A stretch of 64,000 nucleotides of DNA from Agelas oroides (taxonomy: Eukaryota > Porifera > Demospongiae > Agelasida > Agelasidae), in contig OX422183.1 of NCBI GenBank assembly GCA_949130485.1, positions 25,559,316-25,623,315 on the forward strand, read 5' to 3'. The notes beneath the pieces are model-generated. The model was given only the letters and a program-made list of their open reading frames with translations, was not told where the DNA came from and did no database searches. The position numbers were made by a program, and so were the translations under genes. Below are positions 32,434 to 43,808 of this stretch, piece by piece; within the stretch, counting starts at the first letter, position 1, and every line of letters starts with the position of its first letter.

Positions 32434-34969
32434 ATGAGTGAGATTCGCATGGAGGACAACGGTTCTGCCAAATATGATGGGGTAACGCAAGACATTTCCT
32501 GCAACTTTGTAACAGAGGAAAACGTCGCTGTTGGTGACAAAGTCACTATCAAGTGCAGCCAGAGGGCTAGAGATGGCAATGATGACGGTGAGTACATAGC
32601 TACAGGTGTAGTTTTGACTCATTCCCCGTGTATGTGCATTACATAGAACTGCTGCTATGGAATGTACTTGTATTGCCTATGTTACTTAGATGTGCCACTG
32701 CCATTGCCAGAAATTTGAATAGCGCGGCGGTCACGGCGTTATTTCCGTAGCGTACGGAGTAATAATTAAGACGCGGAAGTTTACGTTGTACCGTATTTGC
32801 AATTATCCGTAATTGTATATGCTAGCGTACATTTTGTACCTGTTTTGTACCGATTTGGCAAATTCTGTGAACAAAATCTGCAAAAACTTTACGGCCAGTC
32901 GTGCAGAGAACATCAAAAATAAGTGAATTATATCGTTAACCAATCAAAAATGAACTGCAAAAGTGTATATTTTTATTTTGGAAAATTTGAAATGCCTATT
33001 TTTTCACACTTCAATGTGTGAAAATACGGTAGAAATACTATCACGAATGGCAAATTCTGTGACCTTCAGGAGCCAGCACTGTAGATATCTGTGGCTAGTA
33101 GAGAGAAAGCAGAAGGTGAATATATCGTTAACAACACATTTACAGACAAGGTAAGCTCATTACTAAAGTTAGAGTTTGAACCGCCAAAGGCTCCCGTAGT
33201 AAAACATGAAGTACGTGTAACGGAAATGTAACGGACGTTTCCAAAGAGAGCGAAGTCCGTGTCGTTGCATTTCTGGCAATGAAGGCTCTGTACCAGAGCA
33301 GCGGGGGGAGAGGAAGCAACACCACAGCGATGATGATGCCAATGGTTAGTACTAACACTATCTTTTGAGATCGCCAGCTGCTAAAAAATTTATACATGTG
33401 CATTAAATAGAAGGGGAAAGGAAAGAAGAGGGGCAGTCGAAAGGGGAAGGATAAAGCCCCTGGTAAGTTTTTCAACAGTAAAAAAACATGCACTCACTGA
33501 AAATCACTGAAGTTTTGCATACGTGAACTAGTGTACTGTGTACAATACTCCCTCTACTCTGCCACCAGCTCCTGTTGCCATACCATCGACCACCGCTACC
33601 CTGCCAATGGCCCCTGTCACCTCAGCATTGACCCCCGTCACCCTGCCATTGGCCCCTGTCACGCTGGCATCAACCACCAGCACTCTGCCATTAGTCCCCC
33701 ATGTCACCCTGGTATCAGCCCCCACTACTCTGCCGCTAGTCCCCATCACCCTGCTGAAAGACTGTCTGATTGCTATTCAACAAAACCAGGCTGTCATCAT
33801 GAACAAGCTGATGGGATCCAACACAGTCAGTGAGCCCTCAGCCTCATTGTTAATCACTGCCACACAAGACCCACCTGGAGCATCATCCAAAGTTGATGTG
33901 GATGATGATGATTGGGAGACCACCCTGACGGAACTATCAAGTGTGGTGGATGAGGAATCCATTCGATCAGTCACCCCATCACCAGTTACACAGCAACCGA
34001 TCCAGCCTGTTCAGCTATTTTCACGCTCTCTGGGACGTAGATTCACACTGCCCTCATCCAGTTACAGTCACCATTTCCTGGGACCTAGCTTCACACTGCC
34101 CTCATCCAGCTACAGTCACCATTTCCCGGGACCTAGCTTCATACTGCCATCATCCAGCTATAGTCACCATTTCCCGGGACGTAGCTTCACATGGCCCTCA
34201 TCCAGAAACGGTCACCTTTTCCCGGGACCTAGCTCCACACGGCCCTCATCCAGAAACGGTCACCTTTCCCCGGGACCTAGCTCCACACGGCCCTCATCCA
34301 GAACGGTCACCTTTTTCTGGGACCTAGCTAACCACCATCAACCATTAGCTACGAACACCAGCAGGTCCTACGACCAAGCACTCTACCATCCACATCCAGC
34401 TACCAGCAGTTAGGTCATAGGTACCTCCAATCCACTTATATCTACGAATACCAGCAGGTCCCGGGACCAAGCCATCCTCCGTCCACGACCAGCTACCAGC
34501 TCCCAGGACCAAGCTACCTGCCACCTACCAACAGCTACGGACACCAGCACCCCCTGGACTGAGCAAGCGTCTTCAACACTACCCTTCCACACGAGTCTAC
34601 CAGCTCAGCTACCATCAACCCACCACACCTGGCCATTATCAGCTCCCCACACCCAGATCCAGCCACCACCAACCCTATGTGCAGCCACATGCAGTGTTCA
34701 GCCCTAAACAGTCAGTTGAGCAAATCACCGCATGTTTCCATCAGATTTCTGATGCTGGCTGCAAAAAAAATTAATATTTTGGCAAGGATGTGATGGCCCC
34801 CAGCACAGCCGGCACCCTAGACTCCCTCAAGATGAAGTCGATTAAAACAATCATCTTGTCCAAGTTTGGGGTGAAAAAATCAGGGACAGACAAGGAGAAA
34901 CCCTTGGCACGTTGCAAAATAGCCATTAGCCAGAAGTGCAAACAACTAAGAGCTGCTCGTCGTTTTTGA
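32434..34969 (+). pseudogene. BEN-domain protein gene with disrupted last exon
   Basis: Exon 1 (32434-32587) starts MSEIRMEDNGSAKYDGV and ends at donor GTGAGTAC. Provisional exons joining in phase are 33104-33150, 33249-33344 and 33411-33462 (the last reads KGKGKKRGSRKGKDKAP). The last exon starts at 33569 after CTCTGCCACCAG and encodes a T/P/L-rich stretch, an acidic segment (VDVDDDDWETTLTEL), a 16-residue repeat, a Y/Q/P-rich stretch, and a C-terminal BEN domain: YFGKDVMAPSTAGTLDSLKM, IKTIILSKFG and RCKIAISQKCKQLRAARRF. BEN domains bind DNA or partners in chromatin repression. The last exon has a one-base loss near 34302, stops (for example 34772-34774) and a frame change near 34550. It may be a pseudogene, a polymorphic allele or contain assembly errors. 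Confidence 0.6.
34030..34320 (+). repeat. 48-bp coding minisatellite, about six units
   Basis: Units contain GGGACCTAGCTTCACACTGC followed by CCTCATCCAGCTACAGTCAC and CATTTCCC, coding GPSFTLPSSSYSHHFP and variants. The first three units carry SSSYSHH; the last three carry SSRNGH. Five frame-preserving units are followed by one that has lost a base (AGAACGG instead of AGAAACGG). Confidence 0.85.
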
Positions 34970-35216
34970 CTTTGCTTTGTCTCTTTTTTGCCTTTTCCTT
35001 TCGAAGTCCCTCATATTAGCCTTCGGCTATGGGACAGACTGTACCTTTCATCTATATGATATTGGTCAGTTTCACTTAAAAAAACAACAACAACTGATTC
35101 TTTGCTGATTACTATAACTTAGTTATGCATTACTGTAACTGTATGAAGTTTCATACACATTTTGATGAACGCTGCCAAACATGTTTATTGCAACAACATA
35201 GTAAAACAATGTTAGT

Positions 35217-35560
35217 AACCAGTTGCTGCTCCCTTAAGGTCAATTACACGAGGAATTACCTTTCGAAGATGATTAATGTATTTGCAACATTTTTGGACAT
35301 TTAACTGTTCTCCAAAATCTTATAATTCCAGATTCCAACTCAGACTTGTTGCATTGTTTGACCTCACACCTAATGTACTCCTTCAGTCCATGCCATAAAT
35401 TCTCAATAGGGTTAAGGTCTGGGGATTCAGGTGGTGTTTTCCACCAGTTGATTCCTGAATGTGTAAAAAAACTCAACTACTTTCATACAGGTGTGCTTGG
35501 GGTCATTATCTTACATCTATATCTTGTTTCATTTTCAATGAATTTTATTCTTGTTTCTGC
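35217..35560 (-). pseudogene. Tc1/mariner transposase C-terminal relic
   Basis: Minus strand: DNDPKHT at about 35498-35520, GINWWKTPPESPDLNPIENL with WHGLKE directly after, and KYINHLRKVIPRVIDL followed by KGAATGY and a stop at about 35217. These are the second D and the E of the DDE triad in Tc1-type transposases. A frame change falls between WRTVK and QKCCKYI, and a stop precedes DNDPKHT. The N-terminal half and terminal repeats were not found. Confidence 0.8.
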
Positions 35561-35888
35561 ACTTCTTTGATTGTTTTCCCTCAGTTACAATGTGAAGTAA
35601 GAATAGTTTTAGGTGCAACTACAAACCTGCAACCTTGGAGGGAAATAGTAACAAACTGTTACTCTGCTCCACAGTACTAGTACTCTGGACCTTGGCCAGA
35701 CCTAGTTTCTTAAGCCTGATCCACTTGTGAGGCTAGGTCTATGTCTCTGTGTTACTCTAGTCAGTGTATCCTCATTACCCCACGCGCAGAGCCCACGCTA
35801 GCATTTTGCAGGTCCATGCTGTGCTGCCATAGCTACATCAATCTGGTCTCTGGTTCGAGCTGTGCTGTTGCTTTCAAGTTCGCCTGCC

Positions 35889-36233
35889 ATGCCAAAGACG
35901 AAGTCGAATCGCAGACGGCCAAGAAGACAACAGAACCCGGGACGCCGTTCTACACGACCATCGACGCGGGCGTCTAGTGGAGCCACAGCTGGCCCTGCTC
36001 CACGTGGCACTGGAACAAACGCCCAGCTTCAGCCCGATCAACTTGCTGAAGGTACTCTGACCTCATCCGCAACCAAGTGAGGGCGGAAATTCAAGCCCAA
36101 TAAGCGGGCCAGGAAGATACAACGACTCAAGCGGGCCAGCCTACAGTGACTGAAACGACAGGCCAGCAGGCAACGACTGGGCAGGCCGCTACGACGACGT
36201 CTCAAGCACACTCAACTGGAGCAGGTATGTTGA
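35889..36233 (+). pseudogene. Basic, low-complexity ORF fragment, perhaps a retroelement N-terminus
   Basis: From ATG at 35889 the reading is MPKTKSNRRRPRRQQNPGRR, then RSTRPSTRASSGATAGPAPR and QLQPDQLAE. After a frame change comes LIRNQVRAEIQAQ and a stop, then a T/Q/A-rich stretch (TTGQQATTGQAATTTSQ). It ends at a plausible donor, GCAG-GTATGT near 36225. A basic start plus T/Q/A-rich tail resembles Gag-like or ORF1 proteins of retroelements, but no catalytic domain is present, so the call is tentative. Confidence 0.35.
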
Positions 36234-36584
36234 TTTGGGATAATTGGGACGAGCCTGGACGGGCCCTGCATTGGCGGGTTGAGCGTGGACGTGGTCTGTG
36301 TGTATGTATGTATGTGACTGTGTGTTCACGCGTCGTACCGTGGGTGCATTTGTGTTGGTTGGATGGCGAGGGTCGCGCTGTGAAGGGGTTGAAGAATTTA
36401 TGTACATGTACTTCTCGGCGGGCTCTACTAGCAGTTCATGTTCTCAGCGTGATCTTGAGGGGTGGTTGATATACAGCCTTCGAACAATGTTTCGGACATC
36501 GTCGGTGGGGCACCATCGTGTTCTCAAAGTGACCCGCGAACGCGTGGCTGCATAGGTTAGGTTCGGTGAGTGTCCAGCCAACAG

Positions 36585-36605
36585 CCCCCCCCCCCCCCCC
36601 CCCCC
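36585..36605. repeat. Homopolymer of 21 C
   Basis: An uninterrupted C run within GTCCAGCCAACAG-C(21)-AGTGTGGCTGG. Its length is likely unreliable in the assembly. The flanks have no gene. Confidence 0.9.
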
Positions 36606-36609
36606 AGTG

Positions 36610-37290
36610 TGGCTGGGGTTTTCACAGGCACAGGGTTCGCAATTCATAACATATGCACAAGGCAGAGCTGGCATGCAGGGTAGTGTAGGACCACCTGTCG
36701 GTCACATGTCTCACCACACCTGAATGGACAGTGCCTAACCACAGCACTTGATGGCATTACTCATCCTTGTTGGGGTGGTGTGCATCACATATGAGGGCAT
36801 TTATACTCACTCAACGTAATCTGTGTGATGTGCGAGGCTTCACCATTCCTCTCCATGTACTTCTACACACAAAACTCCCACTAACAGCCCTCAGCACATT
36901 CCCCCCGCCACATCTCCTCACTTCTGTGTCACTCTCTACTGGGGGTCAGAACACCATGCCAATAACCACAATCTCTCAGCAACCATCAGTGATAACAAGG
37001 ACTGCTACCTCTACAAACCTACCCGGTGCCAATGCTGGTCTGCCTCAACCGTACTTACATGCACAACACTAGGGTTCACCCGTGCATGCAACCATGCAAA
37101 AAGCGTGAGTGGGGTGGATAGCACAAGCCTCCGAGGGGCGCACCCTGGGGTCCTGAGCTAGTATGGGTACGGTTCAAGTTATAAACACACTGAGTGTTCA
37201 TGGACCTAGGCATCGATCAGTTTTGTATGTAAATCACGGTGAGTACTTGAAGAACAGTTTCATTGTTAAATGAAGAATGTCAGAAGTTGT
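36610..37290. other. No gene recognised
   Basis: Short ORFs only; the plus frame at 36767-37072 is open but has no recognisable motif. Confidence 0.4.
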
Positions 37291-37960
37291 GTTGAGTGGG
37301 GGAGCACCAACACCAGCTGGCACATCGGTGTTCATTATGTGAAAATTTTCACACATACACAGAGTGTGAAGTTTAAACATAATGGGATATGGGGATGGGG
37401 GCATTTATGGCTTAGATGGGATGGGGTATTTATAGCTTGAATGGGTGGGGCATTTATGGCTTAAATGGGTGGGGCATTTATGACTTAAATGGATGGGGCA
37501 TTTATGGTTCAAATGGGTGGGGTAGTTATGGGAACGTTATGGGAAAGTAAGTTATTGTTTTTTGGGAGATATGCTCAAAAAACACTGGTCTTCAGGGGAG
37601 TACCCTTTCTGGTCCTCGCATGACCATGTGTTTCGGTCCCTTTGAACTCCCGACCCGTGGCCTACTACAGAAAGGGCGGAACCACTCCCCGCCTAAGGCT
37701 TGCTTTGAGTGAGGAGCCCAGCTCTCGGTTAGCATTCACACAGCTATGATTTATTCTAATTACTAAACAAATTGGGGGTGGGGCTAAATGGGTGGAGTTA
37801 TAATAACACTAACTAGGAGGATGGGCGAACCAACATACCGTCTCCCGCAGACTCGCTGTCGTCCCGTGTGTCTGGGAGGCTTGTTGTTCGGTGGTAGGCG
37901 TTTCTGTACCGAAGACGCTTTCACTGGACACTCGGGTCTGTACTGTGGCGGCTGTAAGCA
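37290..37960 (-). repeat. Full copy of 0.7-kb dispersed repeat (reverse)
   Basis: Reverse complement of 44935-45600, including AACACCGCTGGCACATC-like text at 37310, about five 24-bp units (CATTTATGGCTTAAATGGGT) at 37385-37520, CTTTCTGGTCCTCGCATGAC, GAACTCCCGACCCGTGG, CAAATTGGGGGTGGGGC and CTGGGAGGCTTGTTG. Flanking target duplications were not established. Confidence 0.8.
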
Positions 37961-38010
37961 TGCATAAGCATGCAAGACTAGGGGGTTAGGGTGTACGCTC
38001 CCCCGAAATT

Positions 38011-38529
38011 TTAGAACAGCCAGAGCGTGCACACCTCTTGTACAAGTTGTGTTGGCATTGACATTCTGGATAGGAGCTGCTGTATGTATAACGGGCTAAC
38101 AGTTGTGTAGACAGGCTGAAAGCAGAAGGTGGCAGAGATTCTGCTTCTCAGCTGATACATGCATGGCAACTCCCATCTGAGATGCCTCAAGTAAGGACTA
38201 TGCATGACGAGCCAGGCTGTGTTCAGACTACGTACTCTATGACAAGCCATTCTCTCAATCATAACAATTTTCTCTAAGCTGTTCAGCACTCTTGCAGACA
38301 GTAGAGTGACCGACCTTGTTGAGCTACATGCCACGGCCTTTGTGATGTGATCTGATACTTCACTGGTAAAGCCTTCGCTATATAACAGTTCAATGCCGCA
38401 GTGTATTGCTTGCTCACGCTTTCCCCACAATGTTCCACATTGAATTTCACCTAGTACAACAGCAATTAAAATGTCTACAGATATATACCGTATGTTTCCA
38501 TGCATTTTAAGAAGATGGTATGACTCCAA
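38011..38529 (-). CDS. Hypothetical ORF, 172 codons, unrecognised
   Basis: An open frame on the minus strand from ATG at 38529 to TAA. The product has no transmembrane segment that I can call and no motif; pieces include LWGKREQAIHCGIELLYSE and LNSLEKIVMIERMACHRV. It is long for chance in this AT-rich sequence and looks protein-like, possibly the last exon of a gene or a transposon fragment. A potential acceptor (TGTACTAG) lies inside it. No neighbours support a function. Confidence 0.3.
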   Translation of the reverse strand: MESYHLLKMHGNIRYISVDILIAVVLGEIQCGTLWGKREQAIHCGIELLYSEGFTSEVSDHITKAVACSSTRSVTLLSARVLNSLEKIVMIERMACHRVRSLNTAWLVMHSPYLRHLRWELPCMYQLRSRISATFCFQPVYTTVSPLYIQQLLSRMSMPTQLVQEVCTLWLF

Positions 38530-39154
38530 CCTATTCAGTTGCCACTTTATTGGTGGTGGTTGCTCAATAGAAGGACAGTTGGTGAAATCTCAAGCACCTG
38601 AAATAGGGAATGATTTACACACGTATTTATGCGCGTCCTTTCATTGCAGCGGACGCATTCTGCATTTATCATGAACAAATGGGGTACATAACCTTGTTTG
38701 GACAGCGGTGATTCTCAATGGCAGCAAGGTTAATGGACGACTTACAAAGATAGGGCACATATAGCTAGGCAGTGTATAGAATGGTTTAAAAGGGGGGTTC
38801 AAGCAAACCCCCTCAAACCCCCCCTGCCTACGGGACTACTATTGCTACTGCAAATTTTGGTTTGGTGTTTAACTGACTTCCGTTTGCTCTTGGGCAACTT
38901 TATGGGTCCTACTGGTTTAAAACCACGTAAAGACAAAGACTGGGTGCTCAGGGGCATTAAGGACTGGGTCCATAGCTTTTAAGGCTCTATTATGGCAAAA
39001 TTTAAATCAACTTCATGACAAGTAAAGAAGCTTGAAGTAATTGTTTAGTGTTGTTACATACAGCCCCACCCTATTGTTTACTGTTACATCCACAAACCGT
39101 TTAGTTGTACCAAGCCCCTCCCTCAGGTTACATCAGCACAATAAAATTAATGTG

Positions 39155-39421
39155 ATATGTGGCAGTCCCGAATAGAAATCGAATATTATTCCGTCGCGTA
39201 TTTCGAGCGCATCACCGAGTTTGATGCGCTATAGCGCTGAACGTCTGCTAAGGGCGGGGCTCATACGCGCTTCATAGACATATCAGATATTCATGCGTTT
39301 ACACGTCGCGTATGAGCCCCGCCCTTAGCAGACGTTCAGCGCTATAGCGCATCAAACTCGGTGATGCGCTCGAAATACGCGACGGAATAATATTCGATTT
39401 CTATCCGGGACTGCCACATAT
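39155..39421. mobile_element. 267-bp near-perfect palindrome (foldback/MITE)
   Basis: Arms 39155-39269 and 39307-39421 are each 115 bp, with no indel and about one mismatch (CCCGAATAG against CTATCCGGG), around a 37-nt loop. The arms begin ATATGTGGCAGTCCC and contain GTCGCGTATTTCGAGCGCAT and GCGCTATAGCGC, itself a palindrome. The arms are CpG-rich, unlike the surroundings. The near identity suggests recent origin or ongoing arm homogenisation. Confidence 0.9.
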
Positions 39422-39435
39422 GCGAATTTATGCAA

Positions 39436-39675
39436 GCAATATTTCACGATTGTTTCCGCACCATTACGTTCTATTTCGAGTACATCACCAAGTTTGACGC
39501 GCTATAGCGCTGAGCTTCTGCTAAGGGTGGGGCTCATACGCGACGACACATGAATATCTGATGCGTCTATGAAGTGCATATGAGCTCCTCCCTAAGCGGA
39601 AGCTCAGTACTATAGCGCGTCAAACTTGGTGATGCACTCGAAATACACGACAGAAGAATCTATTCGGGACTGGCA
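39436..39675. mobile_element. Older, diverged copy of the palindromic element
   Basis: Arm text (TATTTCGAGTACATCACCAA, GACGCGCTATAGCGCTGAG, GGTGGGGCTCATACGCGAC) and its reverse complement repeat with perhaps 10-15 percent divergence. The loop (ATGAATATCTGATGCGTCTA) is the reverse complement of the loop of the first copy, so the unit is inverted. It ends TATTCGGGACTGGCAC. Confidence 0.8.
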
Positions 39676-40470
39676 CAATAATAAAACTTCCTGGGTACTT
39701 GCAGCTCTTGCTTTAAATCCACTACTTAATGACATGACTGCAGTACCCAAGGGAATGCACATAAATGTAGTAAACTCTGAAAGTGCACAATGTTACCTTA
39801 AGGATTATGGCTGCATTACACTGTTTCAACTCACCATCTATATGCTGGGTAGTTACCCTGTGTTACTGTGCATACTACAAAGACTGAAAGGCCACCATAT
39901 TCAGGAAACTTTCACTTGTTTCATGCAAGTATGTATAGTCACTGCTAACCGAATATGTTGAAGTGGTCGAACCGAATCATGTGGAAACAGAAGAGCTGAC
40001 ATTCCTGAGGCATTAAGTTGGAGCTCATCCGGTAGCATCACCAATACACCAAGTTTCAATCCTCTCCCTATACAATTGATTGTTTCTTTAGAGAGGGTGA
40101 TGGATGATTTCCCCTAATAAAGGAACCAAATTCAAACAAGGAATGATAATTCGATAAAAAATACGGAACAAATTTGTTAAAAATGTCCCATGATGGGCAT
40201 CAAGCGTATAACAATTATACATTTGTCAATGTGCAGAACACACAGTGAATATTAGTGTTGTGGCTCTCAGAAAGATAGTTTGAAGCAGATATTATTCTGA
40301 GAGTGATGAGAAACGGGGGGGTGCGGCGAGCACGAAGCGCAAAGCGCAGGGAGCAGAGGCTCAGATTTTTAACATGCTCCAGACCTGACAGTCAGACCTT
40401 AAACCGAAGTCAGAGTCAGAGAGAAAGGTGAGAAATAAAGAAGAGAAAATAAAGAGGGGAAAAAAAGACA
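39676..40470. other. No gene supported
   Basis: A plus-strand frame (39626-39961) is open but begins inside the palindromic repeat and lacks motifs. The rest is non-coding. Confidence 0.4.
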
Positions 40471-40473
40471 GCA

Positions 40474-40545
40474 ACTCAGGGAAGGACTCGAACCCGCGAC
40501 CTGGCAAATGGCCTGCCATGCTCTAACCAGCTGAGCTACCAAAGT
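40474..40545 (-). repeat. tRNA-derived SINE head or tRNA pseudogene
   Basis: On the minus strand the sequence folds as a degenerate tRNA: acceptor ACTTTGG with CCTGAGT, D-arm box TAGCTCAGCTGGTTAGAGC, anticodon stem TGGCA/TGCCA with loop GGCCATT, T-arm box GGGTTCGAGTCC. Position 33 is not T and two T-stem pairs fail, so it is not a good functional tRNA. A pyrimidine-rich tail (TCTTTTTTTCCCCTCTTT on the minus strand) follows, as in the copy at 53.93 kb. Confidence 0.6.
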
Positions 40546-40854
40546 CACTCGGCAACTCAGTGGCCGAATTCGAGCACTTAAGGCTGAGCTGCCAGGGATC
40601 CGATACCAAGCTGGCATGTTTGATGGGGAGTGGGACACACATAAGAGTTAAAGGCAATGGGATATAAAGAGAAGTTAACTCATTGCGCGCGGTAAGCTAG
40701 GCTTACTTACGTACTACAACTAGTCTACGCGGAAAGCCTAATAATAGGCTTGTAAAGTAGAACTCACAGTTTACCGCGAAGCTAACAAGCTTAGTGAATC
40801 TCGGGGTAGGCCCCTTTATATTTATTAGTAATGAGGCTAGACCACACCTTTTGA

Positions 40855-40990
40855 TAAGCCACTTAGATAAACTAGTCCAGCCTAGTTACAAGCTGTGTAC
40901 ACAAATCAAGCCACTGACACGGCTTGCTAGCACGCTTGTCAACTTCAACCTTCAGAATGACAACGCTGATAGCAGGCAATTTGCCACCAA
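40855..40990 (+). repeat. Dispersed repeat shared with 31310-31440
   Basis: Both copies read AGATAAAC, TCCAGCCTAGTTACA, TGTACACAA, CACTGAC, GGCTTGCTAGCACGCTTGT and GACAA(C/T)GCTGAT in the same order and spacing. Non-coding. Confidence 0.7.
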
Positions 40991-40999
40991 CCCTGGAAG

Positions 41000-43800
41000 C
41001 TTATGTTCTGACAGCACACGACACTCTGAATTACAACACCCCACCATAAGCATGGTGTAGCTAGCAAGAACAGCCCCATTAGCCGGCTATGTTATAGTTC
41101 TGTTTGGAACTAACTGGAAATTGGGTTTGGTAAGTTCACGTCACGAGTAAATCGACAAAAATGCCTTGCAATACGCCAAAATAGCAGCTAATTATACATT
41201 CTACTAACTCTCCTGCTGTTAAGAAGCGATTGGGGACCGTCTCTCCAGTCGGATTATGAAGGATGCATGATAGCTGTTCCTGTTTACCGGTGTTACACAC
41301 CAAGTTCTCTCAAATTCGGCACCGCGTCGGGGGGTCTGGCTGCTGAGGTCGGCTACTAAACGAACGGTCTCGAGCCTTCTTCCTGTTTCTTGCTTCCAGA
41401 AACACAAACACTTCGTCCAGTCGTAGCCCTGGTGCGAATTAGACATGTCTAGTTCACAATCAGCAATAGTACAAACCTATACAGTACAGACTAACAGCCA
41501 TAACACTGCTAGCAAACCTAAGAAGCCTTCACACGGCAGCCATTCAGTCTCCGTAAATTGTAATGACGTCCGCGAATTATAGCGATACCTTCACATACTT
41601 CTGTATCACGAACAATACATTTGGAGCCTGCCTGAGTGATTAGCCATGTGAAACGTGCTCCAGGGTGGGCACTCATTCAAGTAAACTTTGACCCCATACA
41701 GGACAAAGTAGCGGTGGGCGCTCTTTTGAAGGTGGGCACTCTTTCGGGAGACTACAGTATAGGACACGTCAGGGAGGGGATTGAATGTAACGGGACACAG
41801 GTAAGGATTGGACATAGGGAGAGGTTTAGAAATATGATACAGGTATGGCACGTAGACACACAACCATCACTCAACATAGGATTGTCTCCTGTCACCACTA
41901 ACAGTACAAGTTATACAGGTTTCCTTCTTAAAAAGTTCCTATAATAGCTGCTCACCTCCTTCCCTCCACATATGATCAGTGGCCCTGAGAACTATCTCTA
42001 GCTCACTTTCCCAAGTTACAAAGGAAACTGGATTAAAATTTTGGGACATCTGTGCAACCCACCCTATCCAGAATGTCTGAGTACAGATCTTCCAACTCAC
42101 CCGCAATTCTCGGGTGACACCCGGATTTTGCAGGGTTCACCCGCTCACCCGCGTAGAATAGTCAATCACCCGCATCTTGCCAGGCTACAGCCTCGTCTCC
42201 AGTCATCCACTGGAGACGAGGCTACGGCAGAGTATCCCCCCATACCGTCTAAGGATACCCAGATCATTCTAGACAGCCCAAGGTTGTTCACTAAACCTGA
42301 ACCTATCTGTATGAGCATTCAGGACAGTTACATAGAGACAAATCAACATTAGCCATGGTAGCTTTAAGAGTTTATTTCTCATAAACTCATTGTAGTATGA
42401 ACATGGGGATTTGTACCAATGGCGAGGGCTTCCAAATTTGGAAAATTAACAGTTCGCTGTCATGGCAACTAATTACAGTAGCCATGTTCATATAAACAGG
42501 CTACCCTTTGCCAAAATATAAGTAAAATGCGGAACTGAAGCCATAGCCCGAGATCTAAGCCATGGATATAGATATTTCAACCCCTTCTGTACACAGAAAT
42601 GGTATGACATCTTCATCCTAAGGCCGACGATTGTTCCACATAAAATGCCTAAAACGATCAGTCCATCCTGCCTCGAAATGACGCAAGGATTACTTCTGTC
42701 TCCTGCTCTCAGAAACACGCAGCACTTGGTTTCAATGATGCCTCTTCTGAAATTCAGACATATAAACAACCAGCACTAAAACAAATCTACACAGAAAAGG
42801 CTTATATGGTGAGAATAACAATACATAGGCATAGGAAAGGGGGAGGCAGTTGCCCCCACACTATAAGGCCTATAATGTATCCAAGTCGCTACCTTTTCAA
42901 CTTGGATCGATGTACCACGGTATTCCTGGAGTGCAGTCTCGAAAATTTGTAGCCGCCAGCTGACAATGTTTACACTTGGCCTGCCTGCGTGCTCTTGTCT
43001 AGCTGCCAATCTGAAATTGCTATACCTTATTCTCTCGAAAGTACGCCCAAGGGCGATGAACTTAAGTGGCTCCTCAAAGAGGGGAGTGGGAGAGTTGTGA
43101 TATTTCTCTCGAAAATATGCCCACCTCCCACCTCACACACCATTTAGTTTAGCTCTATCGGTCTGCGCATGTAGTGATTCTGCAATGCCTCTTTTGTCTC
43201 TCACTTGCTTATGCAATAACAGCAAATGATGCCTGCCTTCATTTGTTAGTCCCTCCTCTTGCAATATACTGCTTAAGGTGGCGGGGAAGTCTTTCAGCAG
43301 AGGTAAACGAAAACATAAATTTGGGTTACAGTCAGGACCAGGGTTACTCCTAGTTTCAGGGTTAGGGTTTGCTTTAGGGCAGTCTCGCTTTGCCTAATTT
43401 TAAAAAGGGTTTTAGTAGCTCATTAATATATTCATGAACCCAAAATTGCCACTCGATGGACGTATCTACACACTCACTCTAGGTAGCGTCCTAACTACCA
43501 ATGTATCTCAAATCAATCTGTGCCAGCTTTTGTTCAGAGCTAATCTCAAAGTCAGGCTAGACTGGACAACTTTGACTGCACCAAAATGAATGCACATTTC
43601 AAAAAATTCACAGCTTGTCTACGGGAGGGGCTCATTCACGAGTGGAAGCAAGCATTACTAGCCCCACCTCTCCCCCTTATGTCGCTAAACAACTCACGGT
43701 TCTGTTCCACACACAAGTCCTCTGCAGCTTGCTTGTCTATGGCAGGTTAGTACCAACGATATATTGCGCATTCTAGTTAAAGCCCAGCCCAGCACTCGGA
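41000..43800. other. No gene supported; scattered repeats
   Basis: Bases 41645-41705 share text with 1090-1170 in reverse. CGTCTCCAGTCATCCACTGGAGACG at 42192 is a short hairpin. A degenerate TTAGGG-like stretch lies near 43360. Several open frames (41636-41944, 42041-42352) lack protein-like features. Confidence 0.4.
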
Positions 43801-43808
43801 GCACCGGG

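Noticed and set aside
33140-33493. Minus-strand ORF with a hydrophobic, membrane-like stretch
   Set aside because: It overlaps the plus-strand provisional exons in antisense and has no start or splice support of its own.
33941-34327. Plus-strand ORF rich in H, P and T
   Set aside because: It is a shadow of the 48-bp repeat read in another frame; the frame from 33569 carries the acidic segment and joins the upstream exons.
40474-40545. Functional tRNA gene
   Set aside because: Position 33 of the anticodon loop is not T and T-stem pairs fail; it fits a SINE head or a pseudogene better.
43330-43385. Telomere-like TTAGGG text
   Set aside because: Only one or two exact units within GGGTTACTCCTAGTTTCAGG; not an interstitial telomere array.
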